From positions 1 through 35,120 of the forward strand of contig JARKQG010000132.1 of assembly GCA_029974035.1 (NCBI GenBank): DNA of 35,120 bases. The letters are read 5' to 3'. Shown in pieces: positions 24,915 through 31,984 of this stretch. Position numbers and translations under genes: made by a program. The notes below the pieces were generated by a model. That model saw nothing but the letters and a program-made list of their open reading frames with translations. It was not told the origin of the DNA and searched no databases. The stretch's first letter is position 1, and each line of letters starts with the position of its first letter. This DNA comes from Eubacteriales bacterium (GTDB lineage: Bacteria > Bacillota_A > Clostridia > Christensenellales > Aristaeellaceae).

Positions 24915-24954
24915 TCGACACGCCCTTTAAATATATGTTATGATAAAGTCATAA
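24915..24954 (+). promoter_or_regulatory. Importer-3 operon promoter with palindromic -10 region
   Basis: TCGACA (24915-24920), an 18-base spacer and TATGAT (24939-24944) each match the consensus at 5 of 6 positions. TTATGA-TAAAG-TCATAA (24938-24954) is a perfect palindrome covering the -10 box and probable start site, where a bound repressor would block transcription. The leader to the GTG at 24980 is only about 30 bases. Confidence 0.65.
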
Positions 24955-24979
24955 AATATATGGAAAGGTGGTTTATCCG

Positions 24980-26254
24980 GTGAGAAAACTGTTTGTTTTG
25001 CTCGTGGCGATGGTGCTGATTGTTGCGTCCGCGAGTATTCCCGCCGTCGCGGAAGGCGCGACGCTGACGCTTCTGATCGACAACACGACGCCCACCACGG
25101 GCATTGAGGCCGTCGCCAAGGTGATCGAGGAGAAGCTCGGCATCGCCCTGGAGATCGAGGTCCGCCCCGGCGGCGCCGAGGGCGAGAACGTGGTCAGGAC
25201 GCGCCTGGCCGCCGGCGAAATGGCCGATCTGTGCTATTTCAACTCCGGCTCGCTTCTGTCCACGCTGAACCCGGCCCAGAACTTTGTGGATCTGACCGAC
25301 ATGCCCTACATGTCCACCTTCTCCGATTCCTACAAGATCACCGTCACCGTGGACGACCGGATCTACGGCGTGCCCTCCGGCTCGTCCTTCTGCGGCGGCT
25401 GGCTGTACAACAAGGCAGCCTATCAGGAACTGGGCCTCGAAGTGCCCCACACCTGGGAAGACCTGATGGCCAACTGCGAAAAGATCAAGGCCGCGGGCAA
25501 GACGGCCGTCATCGCGTCCTTCGGCGACGACTGGTCCAGCCAGCTGATCCTCCTGGCCGACTACTACAACGTCCAGAAGGAGAACCCCGGCTTTGCCGCG
25601 GACTTTGACGCCAACAAGGCCAAGTACGCCACCGACCCGGCCGCCTTCAAGGCCTTCAAGAAGATGGCGGAAGTCTACGAGAAGGGCTTCCTGAACAGCG
25701 ACTACAACACCAACACCTACGACTACGCGCTGCAGATGCTGGTCAACGGCGACGGGGTCCACTACCCGATGCTGACCAACGCCATCACCAACATCGAAAA
25801 GAACTACGGCCGCGAGGCCGCCGACAACATCGGCTTCTTCGGCCAGCCCGGCGACGACGCGGACGACCACGGCCTGACGGTGTGGCTCCCCAACTCCATC
25901 TACGTGTACAAAAACGGCGCCAACGTGGAAACCGCCCTCAAGTGGATTGAGTTCTTCGTCTCCCCCGAGGGCCTGGCCGCCTACGCCGCCGCCACCTCGG
26001 CGGAAGGCCCCTACGTGGTGTCCGGCGTCGAGATGCCCGAAGATTCCTTCGCGGCCGTCAAGGAAATGCTGCCCTACTTTGATGCGGGCAAGACCGCGCC
26101 GGCCCTCGAGTTCATCACCTCCGTCAAGGGCCCCAACTCTCCGCAGATCTGCATCGAGTGCATGGGCGGCCTGCGCACCCCCGAGGAGTGCGCCGCCGAG
26201 TACGATGCCGACGTGGAGAAGCAGGCCAAGCAGCTCGGCCTTGCCGGGTGGTAA
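24980..26254 (+). CDS. Oligosaccharide-binding protein, importer 3 (SBP_bac_1)
   Basis: A 424-residue binding protein of the CUT1 (maltose/oligosaccharide) class. The signal peptide M-R-K-L-F plus hydrophobic core ends A-V-A before E-G; no lipobox Cys is present. The mature protein shows the family run A-D-L-C-Y-F-N-S-G near 82, Y-G-V-P-S-G-S near 130, and W-L-Y-N-K-A-A-Y and P-H-T-W-E-D-L near 150-165. The start is the GTG at 24980, eight bases after GGAAAGGTGG. It is first in the operon with the GH78 enzyme, so a rhamnose-containing oligosaccharide is the likely cargo. Confidence 0.9.
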   Translation: MRKLFVLLVAMVLIVASASIPAVAEGATLTLLIDNTTPTTGIEAVAKVIEEKLGIALEIEVRPGGAEGENVVRTRLAAGEMADLCYFNSGSLLSTLNPAQNFVDLTDMPYMSTFSDSYKITVTVDDRIYGVPSGSSFCGGWLYNKAAYQELGLEVPHTWEDLMANCEKIKAAGKTAVIASFGDDWSSQLILLADYYNVQKENPGFAADFDANKAKYATDPAAFKAFKKMAEVYEKGFLNSDYNTNTYDYALQMLVNGDGVHYPMLTNAITNIEKNYGREAADNIGFFGQPGDDADDHGLTVWLPNSIYVYKNGANVETALKWIEFFVSPEGLAAYAAATSAEGPYVVSGVEMPEDSFAAVKEMLPYFDAGKTAPALEFITSVKGPNSPQICIECMGGLRTPEECAAEYDADVEKQAKQLGLAGW

Positions 26255-26285
26255 CCGCCTGGTAAGCCCCGCCTGATAAACGGCC

Positions 26286-26318
26286 CCGCAAGCCGGCGGC
26301 ACAACCGCCGGCTTGCGG
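26286..26318. other. Intercistronic hairpin after binding-protein gene 3
   Basis: CCGCAAGCCGGCGG and CCGCCGGCTTGCGG form a perfect 14-bp stem with loop CACAA, 31 bases after the binding-protein stop. No U-tract follows on the plus strand. It is the third hairpin in this position in the window. Confidence 0.65.
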
Positions 26319-26406
26319 TCCGGACCGGGCCGTACGACCGGCCTTGGAGAACCCGCGATTCCTTTCCCGCGCCGCTTGCCGGCGCCGCATACGGAGGTGT
26401 TGGCCC

Positions 26407-27276
26407 TTGCCCAAAGCGCTCAGACGCATGTATTCCGGCTGGTTTCTGGCGCCCGCCGGGATCATATTCTTTGTCCTGTTCCTCCTGCCCACGATCATGT
26501 CCTTTTTCTTCAGCATGACCACCTGGACGCTGACGGATTGGACGTTTACCGGGCTGGACAATTTGAAAATGTTCTTCCGCGAGACATCCCTTCGGATCGG
26601 CTTTAAAAACACGCTCATCTACGCGGCGCTGACCTGCCTTTTCAAGGTGGTGCTGGGGCTGGTGCTCGGCGCGGTGCTGTCCTCCACATTCCTGCGCAGC
26701 AGAAACGCGCTGCGCTCCATTCTGTTTTTCCCCAACCTGATCTCCACGCTGGCCGTGGGCATCACGTTCCGCTCGCTGATGCATCCAACCCGGGGGCTCA
26801 TCAACGCCGCCCTCGGCGCCATGGGCATTGCCGGCCCGGACTGGCTGGGCAACGTGAACCTCGCCCTCTATTCCGTGATCCTGATCGACGTCTGGAAGGG
26901 CGTGGGCATTGCGACGGTGATCTACATCGCCGGCATTTTGTCGATTCCGGAGCAGTATTACGAGGCGATTTCCATCGACGGCGGCTCCACCTGGGACAAA
27001 TTCCTGCACATCACGCTGCCGCTTTGCCGTCCGGCGATGAATTCGGTCATCATCCTGGCGTTCATCGGCGGGCTTCGAACCTTTGACCTGATCTGGGTGA
27101 CCACCAAGGGCGGCCCGGGCTTTGCCACGGACCTTTTGGCATCCATCATATACAAGCAGTATTCCGCGGGCTATTACGGCCTCGCGACCCTGGGAAATGT
27201 GCTGATGTTCCTGCTGATTTCGGCGCTGGCGTTCCCGCTGTACTACTATATCACGCGGCGGGAGGTGGACCTGTGA
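26407..27276 (+). CDS. ABC permease 1, importer 3 (MalF/UgpA type)
   Basis: A 289-residue CUT1 permease with six predicted helices, starting with a hydrophobic span at about residues 13-35. The E-A-x-x-x-D-G-(x)9-I-x-L-P coupling motif is present as Y-E-A-I-S-I-D-G-G-S near 186, followed by I-T-L-P-L. The start is a TTG at 26407, nine bases after GGAGG. It overlaps the next permease as GTGA. Confidence 0.9.
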   Translation: MPKALRRMYSGWFLAPAGIIFFVLFLLPTIMSFFFSMTTWTLTDWTFTGLDNLKMFFRETSLRIGFKNTLIYAALTCLFKVVLGLVLGAVLSSTFLRSRNALRSILFFPNLISTLAVGITFRSLMHPTRGLINAALGAMGIAGPDWLGNVNLALYSVILIDVWKGVGIATVIYIAGILSIPEQYYEAISIDGGSTWDKFLHITLPLCRPAMNSVIILAFIGGLRTFDLIWVTTKGGPGFATDLLASIIYKQYSAGYYGLATLGNVLMFLLISALAFPLYYYITRREVDL

Positions 27277-28127
27277 AGGCGAAAAACCCGGCCGGGCGCC
27301 GGCGCGGCGCGAAGCGGCTCGTTTTTGACGCGGCGGCCATCCTGCTTTCGGCGGTCTTTTACTGCGTGCCCTTTTACTTCGTGATCCTGAACTCCTTCAA
27401 AACCCGGCAGGAAGCGTCGCTGATGAACATCGACTGGCCCGGCACCTTCAACATCGTCGAAAATTACCGGACGGTGCTGGAAACCAACAACGGCATCGTA
27501 ATCCGGGCCTTTGGAAATTCCGTGGCCATCACGCTTTTTTCGATTGTGCTGATGGTGGCGGTGTGCTCCATGGCGGGGTATGTGCTGCAGCGAAAGCGCG
27601 ACAAAATGGGCACGGTGGCCAATTTCATCGTGCTGACGGGCCTCATGATTCCGCCGGCCATCGTGCCGACCATCTGGGTCATGCAGGGGATTGGCATCTA
27701 CAAGTCCATCGGCGGCATGGTGCTCATCGAGGTGGCGCTCAACCTGTCCTTTGCCTGCATCCTGTACCGGGGGTTCATGGCCTCGATTCCGAGGGAATTG
27801 GACGAGGCCGCCGTCATCGACGGCTGCGGCCCCTTTCGGATGTTCTGGCAGGTGGTGCTGCCGCTATTGCAGCCCGTCACCGCGACGGTGATCGTCCTGT
27901 CGGCGGTCAACATCTTCAACGACTTCGTCAACCCCCTCTACTTCCTGCCCGGCACCAAGAACGCGACCGTGCAGCAGACGCTGTACAACTTCAACGGCCA
28001 GTACGGCAGCGACTGGAACCTTTTGTTTGCCGACGTGATGCTGATCACGCTGCCCCCGCTGATCCTGTTCATCTTCTTCAACAAGAAGATCGTCTCCGGC
28101 ATGGTGGCCGGGGCCATCAAGGCGTGA
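27273..28127 (+). CDS. ABC permease 2, importer 3 (MalG type)
   Basis: A 284-residue CUT1 permease with six helices and the coupling motif D-E-A-A-V-I-D-G-C-G near 177 followed by V-L-P-L. The start is the GTG at 27273 within the previous stop, with GGAGG just upstream. No ATPase gene is present in this operon, so a shared housekeeping ATPase (MsmX/UgpC type) elsewhere in the genome must power it, as is usual in Bacillota. Confidence 0.92.
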   Translation: MKAKNPAGRRRGAKRLVFDAAAILLSAVFYCVPFYFVILNSFKTRQEASLMNIDWPGTFNIVENYRTVLETNNGIVIRAFGNSVAITLFSIVLMVAVCSMAGYVLQRKRDKMGTVANFIVLTGLMIPPAIVPTIWVMQGIGIYKSIGGMVLIEVALNLSFACILYRGFMASIPRELDEAAVIDGCGPFRMFWQVVLPLLQPVTATVIVLSAVNIFNDFVNPLYFLPGTKNATVQQTLYNFNGQYGSDWNLLFADVMLITLPPLILFIFFNKKIVSGMVAGAIKA

Positions 28128-29131
28128 CCGCCCGGGAGCGGTTCCGGCGGGCGCTCGCCTTTGAGCGCGCCGACCGGCTGCCTGTGATCGAGTGGGCCGT
28201 GTGGTGGGACAAGACCGTCGACCGGTGGCTGGCCGAGGGGCTGGAGGTTCCGGATGAGGCGCCCTATACCCAGTGCGACGGGATCAAGCGCGCGCTGGGG
28301 CTGGATCTGGACATGCAGTTCTGGATGGACGCGATTCCGGACAGTGCGCCCAAGCCCGCACGGCACGGCGCGCCGCTGGTGGAATCCCTTTCGGAGTACG
28401 AGGCGCTCCGGCCGCTCCTGTACCCGAAGGCGCCCTTTGACCGCGCGCGGCTTGAGGCCGCGGCGCGGCTGCAAAAGGCGGGCGAGGCCATCCTGTGGAC
28501 GACGGTGGTGGGCCCTTTCTGGGGTCCGCGTTCCCTGCTGGGCATCGAAAACCACCTGTACGCGTTTTACGACGAGCCGGAGCTGATGGACAGGATCAAC
28601 CGCGATCTGGCGGACTACAACCTGCGGGCGATGGACGAGTTCTGCCGCTATGCGACGCCGGACTTCATGACCGTCGCCGAGGACATGAGCTACAACCACG
28701 GCCCGATGCTCTCCGCCGCGCTCTTTGAGCGGTTCCTCGCGCCCTTCTACCGGAGGATGCTGCCGGAATGGAAGGCGCGGGGCATCCGCGTGTTCTGCGA
28801 TTCCGACGGCGATGTGACGGACCTCATCCCGTGGCTCAAGGCCTCCGGCTTCGAGGGCATCCTGCCCCTTGAGCGGCAGGCGGGCGTGGATGTGGCGCGC
28901 CTCCGGCGGGCGCATCCGGATTTTCTCTTTCTCGGTCACTACGACAAGACCGTCATGAAGGACGGCGAGGCGGCGATGCGCGCCGAGTTCGAACGGCTGC
29001 TGCCCGCCATGCGCGCGGGCGGCTTCGTGCCGTCGGTGGACCACCAGACGCCCCCGGACGTGTCCCTGGAAAACTACAAAGCGTATCTGCGGCTCTGCCG
29101 CGAATACGCGGAAAAAGGAGCAAACCCATGA
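28124..29131 (+). CDS. URO-D-superfamily protein in the rhamnosidase operon
   Basis: A 335-residue protein with the fold pattern of uroporphyrinogen decarboxylase-like enzymes: opening T-A-R-E-R-F-R-R-A-L-A-F-E, then P-V-I-E-W, V-V-G-P-F-W-G near 128, A-E-D-M-S-Y near 185, and the closing D-H-Q-T-P-P-D-V-S-L-E-N. The usual H-x-C-G metal element is replaced by C-D-S-D-G (Asp226, Asp228), so zinc-Cys chemistry as in MtaA is unlikely. The start GTG at 28124 overlaps the permease stop and the stop overlaps the GH78 ATG, so it is tightly coupled to both. It probably modifies the imported sugar or a breakdown product; the reaction is unknown. Confidence 0.72.
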   Translation: MTARERFRRALAFERADRLPVIEWAVWWDKTVDRWLAEGLEVPDEAPYTQCDGIKRALGLDLDMQFWMDAIPDSAPKPARHGAPLVESLSEYEALRPLLYPKAPFDRARLEAAARLQKAGEAILWTTVVGPFWGPRSLLGIENHLYAFYDEPELMDRINRDLADYNLRAMDEFCRYATPDFMTVAEDMSYNHGPMLSAALFERFLAPFYRRMLPEWKARGIRVFCDSDGDVTDLIPWLKASGFEGILPLERQAGVDVARLRRAHPDFLFLGHYDKTVMKDGEAAMRAEFERLLPAMRAGGFVPSVDHQTPPDVSLENYKAYLRLCREYAEKGANP

Positions 29132-31782
29132 AGATCACCACGCTGCGCTGCGACTACATGGAAAACCCGGTCGGCTTTGACTTTGATCGGCCCTCGCTCT
29201 CCTGGGTCACGGAGGCGGAGGGCGAAAACAGGCGCCAGAGCGCCTGCCAGGTGCAGGTGGCGCTGTCGCCGGATTTTTCCGCGCCGTGCCACGACACCGG
29301 CAGGGTCGCCTCCGCGGAGAGCGTCGGCGTGCGCCTCGGGATGCCCCTGGATCCCCGCACCCGCTACTTCTGGCGCGTCCGGGTGTGGGACGAGGCGGGC
29401 GCCGAGAGCGGCTGGAGCGAAGCCGCCTACTTTGAAACCGCGCGCTACGGGGAGGCCTGGCGCGGCGTTTGGATCGGCGGGGAGGGGGAGGGCTTTCCGC
29501 AGCTTCGGCGCGGATTCCGCCTGGACAAACCGATCCGGCGCGCCCGGGTGTACGCCTCCGGCGTGGGCGTGTACTGCCTGTTCCTGAACGGGCGGCGCGT
29601 CGGCGAGGACGTGCTGGCCCCCTTCATCAACGCCTACGACCAGTGGATTCAGTACCAGACCTACGATGTGACGGACATGCTTCAGTCGGGCGAAAACGCG
29701 CTGGGCGCGTTCCTCGGCAACGGATATTACAAGGGCCGCGTCAACTGGCCGGGGATTCCCACCCGCACGCAGCTCTACGGCGACGCGCTGGGCCTGATCT
29801 GCGACCTCGTCGTCGAGTACGCGGACGGCTCGGTGGATGTCGTCGCCACGGACGAGGGCTGGAAGGCCGCCGAAAGCCCGTTTTTGCGCAGCGAGATCTA
29901 CGACGGCGAGTACTTTGACGCCCGGATGGTTCAAAAGGGCTGGAACGGGCCGGGCTTTGACGACGCCGCGTGGAAGCGCGCCGTGCGGATCGCGCCGCCG
30001 AAGGGCGCGCTCGAGGCCCGGCGCAGCCCGCCGCTGCGGGTGATGGAAAGACGCGCCTGCGAAAAGGTGATCCTGACCCCGGCGGGCGAAACCGTGCTTG
30101 ACTTCGGCCAGAACATGAGCGGCTGGGTGCGCTTTCGCGTAAACGCGCCGGCGGGTACGGAAATCCTGCTGCAGGCCGGCGAGTACCTGGACAAGCACGG
30201 CAACTTCTACCGCGAAAACATGCGCACCGCGCTGGCCGAGGAGCGCTACATCTGCCGGGGCGGCGGCGAGGAGTACGCGCCGTACATGACGTTTATGGGC
30301 TTTCGCTTTATCCGCGTGACGGGCTGGCCGGGCGAAGCGCGGCCGGAGGACTTTATCGCGGAGGTCGTCTATTCCCAGATGGAGCGCACCGGCTGGTTTG
30401 AATGCTCCGACGAGCGGGTGAACCGCCTGTTCATGAACGCGCTGTGGGGGCAGAAGGGCAACTTCGTCGACGTGCCCACCGACTGCCCGCAGCGGGACGA
30501 GCGCATGGGCTGGACCGGCGACGCCCAGGTGTTCTGCGCCACCGCCTGCATGAACATGGAGTCTGACGCCTTCTACCGCAAGTATCTCTACGACCTCAAA
30601 AAGGAGCAGATGAAGCACGGCTACGTGCCGGTGGTCATACCGTTTTTCATCTACGGCTCCGGGCTGTGGGATTTCCCGACGACCGGGTGGGGCGACGCGG
30701 CCACCATCATCCCCTGGGATCTGTACCTGTACTACGGCGACAGGGCGGTGCTGGAGGACCAGTTTGACAGCATGAAGGCCTGGGTGGACTACATGACCGG
30801 CCAGGACGCCGGGGGCGTGGACCGCTACGAGGGCTTCCATCTGGGCGACTGGCTGGCGCAGGACACGGCCGACCCCTTTAACCTCTTCGGCGCGACGCCC
30901 ACCGACCTCATCGCCACGGCCTATTACGCCCATTCCGCAAGGCTGGTCGCCAAGGCCGCGGGGGTGCTGGGAAGGCCGGAGGAAGCCCAAAGGTACGAGG
31001 CGCTGTACCGCCGCGTGCGCGACGCCTTCCGCAGGGAATACATGACCCCCGGCGGCCGCGTGCTGTCTGAAACGCAGACCGCTCAGGCGCTGACGCTGCA
31101 TTTTGGCCTGTGCGAGGACGCCGAGCGCCCCGTGATCGCGCGGCATCTGGCCGAGCGCATCCGGCAGGACAAGAATCTTTTGAGCACCGGGTTTATCGGC
31201 ACGCCCTACCTGTGCCCGGCCCTCAGCGAAAACGGGCTGAACGAGTACGCCTATGCGCTGCTTCTGTCCACCGGCCGGCCCAGCTGGCTGTACGCGGTGG
31301 AGCGCGACGCCACCACCATCTGGGAGCGTTGGAACGGCATCGATGAAAACGGCGATTTCGGCCCGGTCAGCATGAACTCGTTCAACCATTACGCCTACGG
31401 CTCCATTGCGGAGTGGCTGTACCGGTACGTCGCGGGCATCAACCCCGTGGAGGGCGCGCCCGGCTTCCGGAAGGCGCGCATCGCGCCGCTGCCCAACGAT
31501 CAGCTGGGGTACGCGAAGGCTTCGATCCGCACGCCCTACGGCATGCTGTCCTCCGGCTGGCGGTATGAGGGCGGGCGCCTCCAAATCGAGGTGACGGTGC
31601 CCTTCGGCGCCGAGGCGGAAATCGTCCTCCCCTTCGCCGAGGGCGCGTCCGTCACCGAAAACGGACGGAAGATCGAAAAGACGCGCCTCGTCCGCGGAAG
31701 CGGCGAATGGAAGTACGCGTACGAACCCCAGGGCGATGGAATCCACCGCCGGATCGTGGCGGACGTACTGCCGCCCTTCTGA
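29128..31782 (+). CDS. GH78 alpha-L-rhamnosidase
   Basis: An 884-residue cytoplasmic (no signal peptide) inverting glycosidase that removes terminal alpha-L-rhamnose. The order matches family 78: an N-terminal fibronectin-like domain, a carbohydrate-binding jelly-roll near 110-290, a linker beta domain, the (alpha/alpha)6 barrel from about 420 to 760, and a C-terminal beta domain. The signature D-C-P-Q-R-D-E-R-M-G-W begins at residue 452 (Glu458 candidate acid, Asp465 nearby). W-E-R-W-N-G with Glu733 is the likely base. The ATG at 29128 has AAAGGAG upstream and overlaps the URO-D-type stop. It acts on oligosaccharide taken in by importer 3, probably pectin-derived or rhamnosylated plant glycosides. 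Confidence 0.94.
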   Translation: MKITTLRCDYMENPVGFDFDRPSLSWVTEAEGENRRQSACQVQVALSPDFSAPCHDTGRVASAESVGVRLGMPLDPRTRYFWRVRVWDEAGAESGWSEAAYFETARYGEAWRGVWIGGEGEGFPQLRRGFRLDKPIRRARVYASGVGVYCLFLNGRRVGEDVLAPFINAYDQWIQYQTYDVTDMLQSGENALGAFLGNGYYKGRVNWPGIPTRTQLYGDALGLICDLVVEYADGSVDVVATDEGWKAAESPFLRSEIYDGEYFDARMVQKGWNGPGFDDAAWKRAVRIAPPKGALEARRSPPLRVMERRACEKVILTPAGETVLDFGQNMSGWVRFRVNAPAGTEILLQAGEYLDKHGNFYRENMRTALAEERYICRGGGEEYAPYMTFMGFRFIRVTGWPGEARPEDFIAEVVYSQMERTGWFECSDERVNRLFMNALWGQKGNFVDVPTDCPQRDERMGWTGDAQVFCATACMNMESDAFYRKYLYDLKKEQMKHGYVPVVIPFFIYGSGLWDFPTTGWGDAATIIPWDLYLYYGDRAVLEDQFDSMKAWVDYMTGQDAGGVDRYEGFHLGDWLAQDTADPFNLFGATPTDLIATAYYAHSARLVAKAAGVLGRPEEAQRYEALYRRVRDAFRREYMTPGGRVLSETQTAQALTLHFGLCEDAERPVIARHLAERIRQDKNLLSTGFIGTPYLCPALSENGLNEYAYALLLSTGRPSWLYAVERDATTIWERWNGIDENGDFGPVSMNSFNHYAYGSIAEWLYRYVAGINPVEGAPGFRKARIAPLPNDQLGYAKASIRTPYGMLSSGWRYEGGRLQIEVTVPFGAEAEIVLPFAEGASVTENGRKIEKTRLVRGSGEWKYAYEPQGDGIHRRIVADVLPPF

Positions 31783-31790
31783 TCCGATTC

Positions 31791-31817
31791 CGGGCGGGGC
31801 CTTTCCGGCCCCGCCCG
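31791..31817 (+). terminator. Hairpin ending the importer-3/rhamnosidase operon
   Basis: CGGGCGGGGCC and GGCCCCGCCCG form a perfect 11-bp stem with loop TTTCC, nine bases after the GH78 stop. There is no U-tract, so it may be a Rho-independent terminator of weak form or a 3' stabiliser. The remaining 52 bases to the intron end hold nothing else I can assign. Confidence 0.6.
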
Positions 31818-31869
31818 GCCGGGACGCGCGCACAGGACGCTTGACTTCAAAGGGTGCAGAGGCAAACCC

Positions 31870-31965
31870 GTAGAGTAGGCAAGCAGCGCCTTGCATCTTT
31901 TCAGATGTAGGTTTCCGCGATGCCCCTCCCCGAACCGTACTTACACCTTTCGATGTATACGGCTC
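31870..31965 (-). ncRNA. Group II intron domains V and VI
   Basis: Domain V is the 34-base hairpin at 31932-31965. It starts GAGCCGTATAC, carries the catalytic AGC triad at positions 2-4, a C-G-A-A-A-G apical loop and the closing GTACGGTTC. Domain VI (31870-31931) ends GCCTACTCTAC, with the branch-point A expected in the CCTA about seven bases from the 3' end. Both elements look intact, so splicing chemistry at the 3' side should be possible. Confidence 0.85.
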
Positions 31966-31984
31966 TCCATTGGCAATACATCTT

